A stretch of 12,540 nt of DNA from Deltaproteobacteria bacterium (GCA_005879255.1 VBKY01000275.1:1-12540), one strand, 5' to 3'; counted from the first letter of the stretch, positions 1 through 6,401 are shown. Notes: generated by a model from the sequence alone, not told the origin. A program made the numbers and translations.

Positions 1-66
1 TCGGGAGACAACTATATCATAGTTATATAGCTATGCATAAACGTTTTTATACGATTTTTTCACAGC

Positions 67-131
67 TTCCCCTTTTGTCAAAGGGGGATTTTGCACTGGA
101 AGAAAAATTTCTCCTCTTTGAAAAAGAGGGG
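67..131. repeat. Intergenic repeat with two short hairpins
   Basis: Two stem-loops lie in tandem. The first (67-88) has arms CCCCTTT and AAAGGGG around a TGTC loop. The second (111-131) has arms CCTCTTT and AAAGAGG around GAA. Both are followed by GGGGA-type purine runs and a GATTTT-like tail (85-92 and 136-146), so they look like two diverged units of one family. Repeats of this general look are common between genes in Proteobacteria and related phyla. There is no gene in 1-160; the first 40 bases are AT-rich with a small inverted repeat (10-24, AACTAT/ATAGTT). Confidence 0.6.
102..131 (-). terminator. Possible intrinsic terminator of the OsmC gene
   Basis: Read on the minus strand, the 7-bp hairpin at 131-111 starts 30 nt after the OsmC stop codon. 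It is followed by AAATTTTTCT, giving a five-T run at 107-103. The stem is short and only moderately GC-rich, and the T run starts 4 nt after the stem, so termination is plausible but unproven. The hairpin belongs to a repeat and may be used as a terminator only by chance. Confidence 0.35.
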
Positions 132-160
132 TCAGGGGAGATTTTCCTGAGCACTCCGGA

Positions 161-694
161 TCACCCATACGTCCGCTCGTCGATCTTCTGCCCGTTGTGC
201 ATTACAGTTACTTCTATGCGCGCGGCGCGGGCGAATGTCACGAAGGCAGCGCAATGCTCGCTCGCCCGAGCGACAATTTTTTTCACTTCTTCCGACGGAT
301 TTGGACTGTCGATGGTCACCATAAAAGTCGCGCGCTCGAACCCGCCTTTACGCGACGAGTCGCCTTGCGCCAAGTAGCCGGAGATCTCGCATTCAAGGTT
401 CTCCAGCCGAACGTCGGCGAGCGCGGCGCTTTTCACGCACCACACTTGGTGACACATCATGATACCCGCCAAAAAATAACGCAGCGGTGCCGGCCCCGCA
501 TCGGTACCGCCGGCCGATTCCCGCTCGTCAGAGATGAAAACATGGCCCTCGACGCTGGCGCGAAATTGCAGATCGTGGAGCGCTTTGGATTTGACAGTCG
601 TAACCGGCCGAACGGGCTGTCCCGCGGTCCTAGTCCCTCGCTCTTCGAGCTGGCGCTGCACCAGCTGTTTCATACTCGGATTGATTGATAACAT
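161..694 (-). CDS. OsmC/Ohr family thiol peroxidase-like protein
   Basis: A cytosolic protein of 177 residues in the OsmC/Ohr fold, which reduces organic hydroperoxides with a pair of cysteines. The conserved stretch GPAPLRYFLAGIMMC (about 67-81) ends in the peroxidatic cysteine C81. The second cysteine is C148 in EHCAAF. The 67-residue spacing matches classical OsmC (C59/C125 in E. coli, from memory). C86 and C102 are extra. The first ~45 residues are a basic, poorly conserved extension, longer than in typical OsmC (~140 residues). The start at 694 is chosen because AGGAGGAG lies just upstream of it; an in-frame ATG 12 codons further upstream has no such site. The gene is alone on its strand, 322 bp downstream of the M29-like gene. 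Detoxification of a specific substrate cannot be read from the sequence. Confidence 0.87.
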   Translation of the reverse strand: MLSINPSMKQLVQRQLEERGTRTAGQPVRPVTTVKSKALHDLQFRASVEGHVFISDERESAGGTDAGPAPLRYFLAGIMMCHQVWCVKSAALADVRLENLECEISGYLAQGDSSRKGGFERATFMVTIDSPNPSEEVKKIVARASEHCAAFVTFARAARIEVTVMHNGQKIDERTYG

Positions 695-1016
695 GCTCTC
701 TCCTCCTAGCTTCCTTCTCTGCGGGGTCAATTCCCCACAGCGTGCTGCGTTGAACTAATTTCCTTTCCGAAGATCGTCATTCCCGCATGCTTTAAGCGGG
801 AATCCAGGCGAAACCGGAGCTGGACCCCCGATTAAAACATTCGGGGGTGACGGCTTTGGGAATCGCGTGTCATTTCGACCCTTCGTCAAGCTCAGGTAAA
901 CACCGGAAGAAACTTTTTTATCATGCGCATTCGGATGATGGATCTAAGCCCGTCACTTGGCGCTCTTTGCGTCCTTGCGCGAGTGATTTTTTTTCCGATT
1001 CGGTTGCGAGTATGGT
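695..1016. other. Intergenic region rich in repeat relics
   Basis: No coding signal is seen here. Besides the palindrome at 775-861 it holds a motif at 871-894 (CATTTCGACCCTTCG... AAGCTCAG) and a motif at about 954-984 (CTTGGCGCTCTTTGCG...) that resemble short interspersed sequences often found between genes in deltaproteobacterial and other environmental genomes. Two long T runs (915-919 and 987-994) are present, but neither follows a convincing hairpin on the minus strand. No clear promoter for the OsmC gene was found. Confidence 0.5.
775..861 (+). repeat. REP-like palindromic repeat, copy 1
   Basis: An element of about 87 bp with inverted ends: it opens CGTCATTCCCG and the palindrome closes CGGGGGTGACG (842-852). 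Two inner hairpins are visible: ATTCCCG(C)...(G)CGGGAAT at 779-803 and CCCCCGA...TCGGGGG at 825-847. A second copy at 9182-9269 has the same order and orientation. The two agree almost base for base in the right half (about 820-852, TGGACCCCCGATT through GGGTGACG) and differ more in the left hairpin. This is the layout of REP/BIME-like elements. Confidence 0.75.
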
Positions 1017-2081
1017 TCAGACCTTGATTTCACCGTTCTCACAAACGACGATATTGTCGTCGACGATCACTGTCACCCGAGCAATGATTCCCTCTAATCT
1101 CAGCGTGCTGAACACTCGCTTGCTCGGATCGTCGGTAAAGGTGTAACGATCCGGCCCGGTGCCGATGCCGAAATGCATTGAGCCGTAGCATTTTTTGTCG
1201 CTTCGCATAATGCCGGCGCGCGGCGGACACTTTTTATTGGTCCCTAGTCCCATCTCGCCGCCCACGGAATATGAGTCTGCGTCGCCGTATTTTTGCAAAT
1301 ACGTTTTGACTTGTTGGGCCTCGAGACCGCCGGTAAAATCGATGACCCGACCGTCCTTGATCGTGAGTTTCACCGGATCTTTCCAAATCCCGGCAGGATA
1401 ATGCGCGGTCGTATCCCAAACCACCGTTCCGTTGGCCGTGCCCGGAAGTGGCTCAACGTGGATTTCTCCGTAAGGCCATGTTCCTCCTCCAAGATGCTGA
1501 CCATCTCTCTGAAATGGCAGCTTGGCAGCCCTGTTGAAGTGGAAATCTTTGGGGTAGCCGGAAATATCCGCGGTAAAATCGGTGCCGTACTCGGAGAGCA
1601 GGCGGATTTTTTTGCCGCGGTCGTAAATGGCGCCGATTCGCTTGTGCAGCTCGACCATTTCTTTGATATCGTCCCACGACGCCGTGCCGCCGCCCTCGGT
1701 GAGAATCTCCACCGTGTTTTCTTCCATCAGCCAGATCGGAATCCGACCTGCCTTGCGAATGGAACGCAGGCCGGGGGTTCCACTATTCATACATGTGGTT
1801 GTCAGAGCAGCGACGCCGTTGCAGGCCTTGGCCGCTTCGATGGCGGCAGGATGAGGATCGCAGCAATGATAGGGAAGCTTGGGAAACAAACACAAAGCCG
1901 GCGAGCCGCCCTTCTCGTTCACGACGGCCATGAATGCCTGCCAAACCAGCGGGTCCATGCTGTCATCGGTCATCACCAGTACCTTGTCACCCGGTTGAAT
2001 CTGTTGCAGTGGGGTCTGTAGATATTTCATCAGAGCGATGATTTTGGTTGCAGGTACGCCGTAGCGTTCAGTCATAACCAT
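1017..2081 (-). CDS. M29 aminopeptidase / NicX-fold protein
   Basis: A protein of 354 residues resembling the family that holds M29 (aminopeptidase T-type) peptidases and 2,5-dihydroxypyridine 5,6-dioxygenase (NicX). It has no signal peptide. The family landmarks run in order: GEIHVEPLPGTANGTVVWD (205-223) with E206, GGEMGLGTN (274-282) with E276, and GSMHFGIG (300-307) with H303. The last metal-binding motif, normally HxD in SRIHxD, aligns with TLRLEG, giving R328-x-E330. Start at 2081: GAGGAGG lies 6 nt upstream; a second ATG two codons in would be 12 nt away. The start is 18 nt after the stop of the binding-protein gene, so the two are almost surely co-transcribed. A ring-cleaving or peptidase role is inferred from the fold only. 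The altered ligand motif makes the reaction uncertain. Confidence 0.75.
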   Translation of the reverse strand: MVMTERYGVPATKIIALMKYLQTPLQQIQPGDKVLVMTDDSMDPLVWQAFMAVVNEKGGSPALCLFPKLPYHCCDPHPAAIEAAKACNGVAALTTTCMNSGTPGLRSIRKAGRIPIWLMEENTVEILTEGGGTASWDDIKEMVELHKRIGAIYDRGKKIRLLSEYGTDFTADISGYPKDFHFNRAAKLPFQRDGQHLGGGTWPYGEIHVEPLPGTANGTVVWDTTAHYPAGIWKDPVKLTIKDGRVIDFTGGLEAQQVKTYLQKYGDADSYSVGGEMGLGTNKKCPPRAGIMRSDKKCYGSMHFGIGTGPDRYTFTDDPSKRVFSTLRLEGIIARVTVIVDDNIVVCENGEIKV

Positions 2082-2099
2082 AAGAAACCTCCTCGTTAG

Positions 2100-3119
2100 T
2101 TAAGAATTTTTTTTGACATAGCGGTATTTCAACGGATCCCACCTTTGCGCCACCAATTCTTCGTAAGCCCGTTTCACAAAACTAAAGTCGTAAACCTGGT
2201 CCACGGTTACATCCTTACCTTTCGGTTGCGCGCCGGCCATGCGCATTTGTTCCTTTACTCTTTCGAGATTCGTGGCCATCACCTCTTCGGTGGCTCGGCC
2301 GGCCTGGGCGCTCTCTGATGCCCGTCCAATCCGTTCTTCCCAAATCTCTTTGACCTCAGCCTCATCCGATAGCGCCAGCGCTTCCATCAAGAACTTTATC
2401 GTTTCGGGATTTCGGTACCAGAATAGTTGCCCCTTGAGCGTCGCTCTGACGACGCGGTAGACCTCGTCGGGTAACTCCTTGATCCTCGAGTCGGTGGTGC
2501 ACAAACCGGGACTCAGAGAAGAAATATAATCTCCGCTGTAGGCCAGCATGCGGTAACCTTTCGCCTGCGCGCGCTTGACCTGTTCATAGGACAGCATCGT
2601 GGCATCGACCGAGTCGGTCAGCAATGCGTTGAGCCGGAGATTGGCCTCGCCAAAGACCCTCAATTTAATGTCGGCAATAGGAACTCCGGTCCTGGCCAGG
2701 AGATCCTTCATGATCAGGAACGCGTTGCCTGAGAAATCTGAGATGGCAACCGTTTTACCAGGCAGTTGCTTGAGGCTGGAGATTTTCGGCGAGCTAACCA
2801 GGTACTGCGCCGGCTTGTCGGCGTTATTGAGTATAGTCTTCAGGCGCGCGCCGTTGAGAATCGCCGGCAGAACATTGGCATTCGTATAGCCGACACTGCC
2901 GCCGATGAGCGCTTGGCTTGCGATGGTTCCGCGGGTCACAACGACTTCGGCCTTGACGCCTTCTTCACGATAAAAGCCCAAGCGCTCGGATATTACAAAG
3001 GGAAGCATCGACTCCCCTGCGCCCTTTGCCGAGAACATGATTTTCTTTAACGGCTGAGCGTCGACGCTGGAGACGAAAACGAGAAAAAGCATCACTGCGA
3101 CAAAAGCGATCGTTTTCAT
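2100..3119 (-). CDS. NMT1/THI5-type ABC transporter substrate-binding protein
   Basis: A protein of 339 residues predicted to be exported to the periplasm. The signal peptide is K2, a hydrophobic core at 4-17 (IAFVAVMLFLVFVS) and a likely cut after VDA (21). The mature part starts LKKIMFSAKGAGESMLPFVISERLGFYREEGVKAE, the usual opening of NMT1/SsuA-like proteins. The hinge and second lobe follow: LKQLPGKTVAISDFSGNA, then ALLTDSVDATMLSYEQVKRAQAKG. The ligand may be an aromatic, pyrimidine-like or sulfonate-like compound; it cannot be fixed from sequence. The start at 3119 is chosen because the signal peptide begins there; the frame stays open 33 codons upstream without coding character. The Shine-Dalgarno is weak (GAGGT about 10 nt upstream). 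No permease or ATPase gene is near, so it is an orphan binding protein paired with the M29-like gene downstream. Confidence 0.88.
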   Translation of the reverse strand: MKTIAFVAVMLFLVFVSSVDAQPLKKIMFSAKGAGESMLPFVISERLGFYREEGVKAEVVVTRGTIASQALIGGSVGYTNANVLPAILNGARLKTILNNADKPAQYLVSSPKISSLKQLPGKTVAISDFSGNAFLIMKDLLARTGVPIADIKLRVFGEANLRLNALLTDSVDATMLSYEQVKRAQAKGYRMLAYSGDYISSLSPGLCTTDSRIKELPDEVYRVVRATLKGQLFWYRNPETIKFLMEALALSDEAEVKEIWEERIGRASESAQAGRATEEVMATNLERVKEQMRMAGAQPKGKDVTVDQVYDFSFVKRAYEELVAQRWDPLKYRYVKKNS

Positions 3120-3196
3120 TTTCAGCTCTGACCTCGGCTCATGACCTGCTTTTCTGCTTCGTGATATTGCTTGGATGTTAGCCGAGCTGTACCGAT

Positions 3197-3225
3197 GCTT
3201 TAGTGAATGTTCAGCCACATGTCAA
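3197..3225 (-). promoter_or_regulatory. Candidate promoter for the binding-protein/M29 pair
   Basis: On the minus strand TTGACA (3225-3220), a perfect -35, is followed after 17 nt by TAAAGC (3202-3197), a poor -10 matching 3 of 6 positions. It would give a leader of about 70 nt before the ATG at 3119. Confidence 0.3.
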
Positions 3226-3256
3226 AGGTTAAGCCGCTCTGTTCCAAGTTGACATG
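3218..3256. promoter_or_regulatory. Dyad spanning two divergent -35 boxes
   Basis: CATGTCAA (3218-3225) and TTGACATG (3249-3256) form a perfect 8-bp inverted repeat with a 23-bp spacer. The arm centres are 31 bp apart, close to three helical turns. The arms contain the two TTGACA hexamers that point in opposite directions. It could be a shared operator or only two back-to-back -35 boxes. Confidence 0.3.
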
Positions 3257-3276
3257 ATGTCCCGTTACTCGATATT
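3249..3276 (+). promoter_or_regulatory. Candidate promoter for the alpha/beta hydrolase
   Basis: TTGACA (3249-3254) is followed after 16 nt by GATATT (3271-3276), 4 of 6 matches to TATAAT. It would give a leader of about 95 nt before the ATG at 3379. Confidence 0.4.
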
Positions 3277-3378
3277 CCTTTTTGAAACGAAACGCGAGCG
3301 TGTGCGCGAGAGTTTTGCGCGGTTGCGGTAGCTCGTGTGATCTATGGTTTCATGACCAGTGCGCTGGGAGGACTAGCA

Positions 3379-4110
3379 ATGTCAGTCTGGGAACGTGGCG
3401 AGCTTTCGATTTATTACGAAACCCATGGTTCGGGGTTTCCGCTGTTGCTCATCGCCCCCGGGGGCATGAACTCGGTGATCGGCTTCTGGAACCGAGCGGC
3501 GTTTAACCCGATCGAAATCTTCTCCAGGGAATACTGGGTTATCGCCATGGACCAACGCAATGCCGGTAGGTCGAAGGGCCCGCTCGACTTGACCGATCCG
3601 TGGGGCAGCTACGCGGAAGATCAGCTTGGGCTGATGAACCATTTGGGCATCGAGCGATTCCATGTGCTCGGTTGCTGCATAGGATGCTCGTATGCGCTTA
3701 GATTGATCCAGCGCGCGCCCGAGCGGGTGGTCGCCGCGGTGATCGAGCAGCCGATCGGCGTCTCCGACGAGAACCGCAACGTCCTGGCCAAAAACCTCTA
3801 TGGTCGATGGGCCGAGGAACTTCCCAAGCAGCGGCCTGAACTTGAACCGGAAAAAGTGGCAGCGTTCGGCAAGCGCATGTTCACCGGCGATTTTGTCTTC
3901 AGTGTGACCAGAGAGTTCGTCAAAGGTTGCGACACCCCGATGATCGTTATGCCGGGCAACAACCTGGACCACCCGCGAGTGATCGGCAACGAGATTGCGG
4001 CGTTGGCGCCGAACTCAGAACTCATTCCGGAATGGCGCCATCCGCCGGAGCTCGTCCCGCCCGCGGTAGCGCGTATAAAAAACTTTCTCAAAACCCATAC
4101 GCCAAGCTAG
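3379..4110 (+). CDS. Alpha/beta hydrolase with cysteine nucleophile
   Basis: A cytosolic protein of 243 residues with the alpha/beta hydrolase fold. The oxyanion-side loop is PLLLIAPGGM (21-30) and the strand VIAMDQRNAGRS (54-65) is typical of the superfamily. The nucleophile elbow reads V-L-G98-C99-C100-I101-G102-C, so the nucleophile position is C100 instead of the usual serine, as in dienelactone hydrolases. Late in the chain are MPGNNLDHP, with D197 the likely acid, and EWRHPPE, with H221 the likely base. The start at 3379 follows GGGAGG 7 nt upstream; two earlier in-frame ATGs (3337, 3352) lack a site. It is divergent from the binding-protein operon. Its stop lies a few bases before a palindromic repeat. 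The substrate is unknown; a lactone or ester is the natural guess. Confidence 0.85.
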   Translation: MSVWERGELSIYYETHGSGFPLLLIAPGGMNSVIGFWNRAAFNPIEIFSREYWVIAMDQRNAGRSKGPLDLTDPWGSYAEDQLGLMNHLGIERFHVLGCCIGCSYALRLIQRAPERVVAAVIEQPIGVSDENRNVLAKNLYGRWAEELPKQRPELEPEKVAAFGKRMFTGDFVFSVTREFVKGCDTPMIVMPGNNLDHPRVIGNEIAALAPNSELIPEWRHPPELVPPAVARIKNFLKTHTPS

Positions 4111-4649
4111 GAAAAAGCTCGAAACTCGAAATCCGAAATTCGAAACTCGAAACAAATCCAAATGATCAAAATTCACAAAGTTCCAAACAGATTCGATTCG
4201 GATCGAGGTTTTCAAACTTCTCAGATTTTAGACTTATTTGACTTGGAGTTTGTTTCGGATTTCGGTGCGCCGGTAAAAAAAACCGGCAAGGTGTTGTGAA
4301 TGAAAGTTTCATACGGTGAAGGATTAGCGATCCGCACCGGCTCCGAGTCATGCATCGGCGTTCGCAAGGGCGCAGGTGAAGCGTTGACAGGGGTACGTAT
4401 AGGCCAGGTATTGAGCCGCGAAATTGAAACCCCACCGTGGAAACGGTGGCTACTTCGGGGTGCCGACGCTGTCGAAATATGCGGAAGGCAAAACTGGGGG
4501 CGTCGATATCGCGAGACGCTTTTGGACTCCGCGCGGTCTGAGACCCTGTGCATGCACGTAAGCACCTTGAGCGGGAACCGGGAGATCCTGTGTCTGTCTG
4601 GGGAAGAGAAAACCCCAGACCGCATCGGGAAGTCTAAGGACGCACGCCG

Positions 4650-4928
4650 ATGATACACGGGCATGGGAAGTCGGACAGCTCCATAGTACCGACAAAGCCG
4701 CCGAACGAGGTCGAGCCTGAGGCCAAGGAGCTGGTGGAGGGAAGGGGGCTGGCCAAGGGGAATTTGCTTGAGCGTAACATGTACCGGGCACAGAGCCGGC
4801 AAGGCATGTCCAGCGCGCTTGAGCGGATACGTCAAGCGGGGATGAAGGATGGGAATGAACGTTGTTATCATTCTTACTTTTCTGCCAGCATTGGCGTTAT
4901 TACCCAAGGCAAGAGCCGGATGCAGTAA
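4650..4928 (+). pseudogene. N-terminal stub of group II intron reverse transcriptase/maturase
   Basis: The first ~70 residues match the N-terminus of intron-encoded proteins: GKSDSSIVPTKPPNE (6-20), LVEGRGLAKGNL (28-39), YRAQSRQGMSSALERIRQA (45-63), then KDGNER. In full-length proteins this is followed by RFTALLHH and the reverse transcriptase domain. Here it breaks into unrelated residues and reaches a TAA at 4926-4928, inside the loop of domain V. No YADD box, maturase (X) or endonuclease domain is left. The deletion joint lies between about 4860 and 4910. Confidence 0.88.
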
Positions 4929-4985
4929 TTCTGCACGTCCGGATCCGTGCGGGGGGCCGCCCGCGAGGGCGGTTTCTACCGCGAC
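4913..4985 (+). ncRNA. Group II intron domains V and VI
   Basis: Domain V (4913-4945) has a 9-position lower helix, GAGCCGGAT against GTCCGGATC, with the catalytic AGC triad at 4914-4916, a two-base AC bulge, and an upper helix GCAG/CTGC. The loop is TAATT, so it is 33 nt with no GNRA tetraloop, unlike the familiar 34-nt form. Domain VI has the hairpin CCGCCC-GCGA-GGGCGG and a pyrimidine strand TTTCTACC in which A4978 is the likely branch point. The basal pairing is GTGCGG with CCGCGAC. Confidence 0.85.
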
Positions 4986-5021
4986 AGCTTCGGATTTCGG
5001 ATTTTGATTGGAGACCTAGGC

Positions 5022-6173
5022 ATGAAAAATGGCTTTAAAATTTTTGACACCGACACGCATGTTCGCCCCTCACTAGAAACGCTCGAGCCGTACTATGATG
5101 CAAGCGTGCGTGCGCGCTTGCCCGAGCTCGAGCCGTACAAAAGGGAGAACCGGCGCGAGGTCGAAGGCATGGTCGTCGGCCGCCATTCCTATTCGCTCGG
5201 AGAGCGCGTCGCATACTCTCGCTTGCTGGGCAAAGCCGAGCCAGAGCCCGGGCACTTCGCGCCGAGGTCAAAGTACATGGGGACACGTCATGCGACCAAG
5301 GGGGCGATCGATGACGATGCCGGCGCGCGTCTGCGTGACATGGATGAAGAAGGTGTCGACGTTCAGTTCCTCATCGGTGGAGCGGCAAACAGCGGACCGC
5401 TTAAGGACCATGAACTCGATGTCGGCTTCATGCGAGCCTACAATCGGTATCTGCACGATTTTTGCGGCAAGGCGCCGCATCGTCTGAAGGCGGCGCCGCC
5501 GGTGGCACTCGACGCGGTCGAGGAGTGCGTCGAAGAAATCAGACGCTGGGGCAAAGAGCCGTGGATGGTCGGCATTCTGCCGCAGTCACGCAACGACATA
5601 CCGCTGGATCATCCCGTGATGGAGCCGGTTTGGAAGGCCTGCGCGGACATGGGAATCGCCGTTGTTTATCACAGCCATTACGCCGGACCGCCTTACTTCC
5701 CCGGTTATCTCGATTTGTGGGCAAACGCTTTTCTCGGGCGCTCGGCGGCTCATCCATGGGGCGCGATGCGCGCAATCGGATCGTTCATCGGAGCCGGCAT
5801 CATGGAGCGCTACAAATCGCTGCGCTTCGGCATCCTGGAGAGCGGTTGTGGTTGGCTGCCCTTCTGGAGCCGGAGACTTGATGATCAAGCGGAGTACGTC
5901 TTAGGTAGCGTACCCGAGTTGGAACACAAGATCAGCGAGTACATGACCGGCGGCAGATTCTTCTCGAGCATCGAGATGTCGGAAGGCCAAGACATGATCG
6001 AGATGGTGATAAATTTCCTCGGTGAGGATGTGCTAATGTATGCCTCGGATTACCCACACTTCGAATGTCGCTTTCCAAACTCTGTAGACTATTTCTTCGG
6101 TTGGAATCTTCCCGACGAAGTGCGGCGCAAGCTGTTGTGGGACAACCCGGTGCGGTTTTACGGTGAGCCGTAG
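5022..6173 (+). CDS. Amidohydrolase_2 family metal-dependent hydrolase
   Basis: A protein of 383 residues in the amidohydrolase_2 (ACMSD-like TIM barrel) family, whose members hydrolyse or decarboxylate aromatic-derived acids with a divalent metal. The metal-site landmarks run in order: DTDTHVRP (9-16) with D11-x-H13, MEPVWKACADMGIAVVYHSH with H217, the strand LRFGILESGCGWLPFW with E273, and VLMYASDYPHFEC with D343. The C-terminus, LLWDNPVRFYG, is the usual family ending. There is no signal peptide. The start at 5022 is chosen because GGAG lies 8 nt upstream and the family begins there; a naive upstream start at 4947 would lie inside intron domain VI. The ribosome site comes directly after the split repeat. 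The MmgE/PrpD gene follows 228 bp later. The exact substrate is not deducible. Confidence 0.9.
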   Translation: MKNGFKIFDTDTHVRPSLETLEPYYDASVRARLPELEPYKRENRREVEGMVVGRHSYSLGERVAYSRLLGKAEPEPGHFAPRSKYMGTRHATKGAIDDDAGARLRDMDEEGVDVQFLIGGAANSGPLKDHELDVGFMRAYNRYLHDFCGKAPHRLKAAPPVALDAVEECVEEIRRWGKEPWMVGILPQSRNDIPLDHPVMEPVWKACADMGIAVVYHSHYAGPPYFPGYLDLWANAFLGRSAAHPWGAMRAIGSFIGAGIMERYKSLRFGILESGCGWLPFWSRRLDDQAEYVLGSVPELEHKISEYMTGGRFFSSIEMSEGQDMIEMVINFLGEDVLMYASDYPHFECRFPNSVDYFFGWNLPDEVRRKLLWDNPVRFYGEP

Positions 6174-6401
6174 GGAATTTGACGAAGATTTTAGCCGCCA
6201 AGAACGCAAAGAAAAGAGAACAAAACTCGAAGCACGAAGTCCGAAATTCGAAACAAATCCAAATGATCAAAAAGCACAAATTTCCAAACAAGCTCGTTTC
6301 AGATTTCGATTTTTGGATTTCGAATTTGAGTGCTGCGGTTTGTTTCGGATTTCGAGCTTCGGATTTCGGATTTTGATAGGAAGCGGGCTTGGAGGATCAC
6401 A
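6174..6401. other. Leader region of the MmgE/PrpD gene
   Basis: Besides repeat copy B (6218-6379), bases 6188-6217 read TTTAGCCGCCAAGAACGCAAAG..., a short interspersed sequence often seen between genes in environmental genomes and related to the motif near 954-984 on the other strand. No clear promoter hexamers stand out. GGAGG (6391-6395) is the ribosome site of the next gene. Confidence 0.5.
6218..6379 (+). repeat. Dispersed palindromic repeat, copy B (intron-free site)
   Basis: The left arm is AACTCGAAGCACGAAGTCCG, then CGAAACAAATCCAAATGATC (6249-6268), shared with copy A. The centre has diverged from copy A. The right arm, TTTGTTTCGGATTTCG (6339-6354) followed directly by AGCTTCGGATTTCGG (6355-6369), is the empty form of the intron target. 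The arms are largely reverse complements of each other, so the transcript could fold into a long imperfect hairpin. It ends 22 nt before the ATG of the MmgE/PrpD gene. Confidence 0.85.

Larger units (their letters stand above)
4265..4985 (+). mobile_element. Group II intron with internally deleted reverse transcriptase
   Basis: The 721-bp intron starts GTGCG, matching the group II 5' consensus GUGYG, and ends CCGCGAC. Both ends are fixed to the base because the flanks join to give exactly the sequence of the uninterrupted repeat at about 6339-6378. Domains I-III occupy about 4265-4645, the reverse transcriptase stub about 4650-4866, domain V 4913-4945 and domain VI 4946-4985 with bulged A4978, 7 nt before the 3' end. 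The catalytic core of the protein and most of domain IV are deleted. Two CGAAAT motifs (4419-4424 and 4473-4478) match the two TTTCG motifs of the 5' flank and are candidate EBS2 and EBS1. There is no target duplication, as expected for retrohoming. The intron could splice or move only with a maturase supplied in trans, if the RNA is still active. It is oriented with the downstream amidohydrolase gene. Confidence 0.93.
4117..5009 (+). repeat. Dispersed palindromic repeat, copy A, split by a group II intron
   Basis: The repeat itself is 4117-4264 plus 4986-5009, about 172 bp without the intron. The left arm is built from CGAAA/TCCGAAATTCGAAA units (4119-4158). Next is CAAATCCAAATGATCAAAA, shared with copy B, and a diverged centre. 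The right arm (about 4246-4264 joined to 4986-5009) is made of TTTCGGATTTCG units and is roughly the reverse complement of the left arm. Copy B (6218-6379) has the same layout with no insertion. Across the intron site, 40 consecutive bases (17 left, 23 right) are identical between copies. The repeat begins a few bases after the hydrolase stop and ends about 13 nt before the amidohydrolase ATG. Confidence 0.85.

Noticed and set aside
1293..2021. Plus-strand frame of 242 codons
   Set aside because: Shadow of the M29-like gene on the other strand; the composition and lack of motifs argue against it.
3120..3218. Longer start of the secreted binding protein at 3218
   Set aside because: The extra 33 residues are polar and would bury the signal peptide; the start at 3119 gives a normal signal sequence.
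4117..4264. CRISPR-like look of the CGAAA units
   Set aside because: Units are too short, irregular and without spacers of constant length; inverted arms and a second copy mark it as a palindromic repeat.
4300..4653. Plus-strand frame of 117 codons inside the intron (MKVSYGEGLAIR...)
   Set aside because: It overlaps the folded domains I-III of the group II intron; this kind of frame is often mis-annotated as a hypothetical protein in such introns.
4221..4907. Minus-strand frame of 228 codons
   Set aside because: It is antisense to the intron, with low-complexity Arg/Ser/Pro composition, no ribosome site and no recognisable domain.
4947..5021. N-terminal extension of the amidohydrolase from ATG 4947
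   Set aside because: The extension encodes intron domain VI and repeat sequence; the family start and ribosome site are at 5022.
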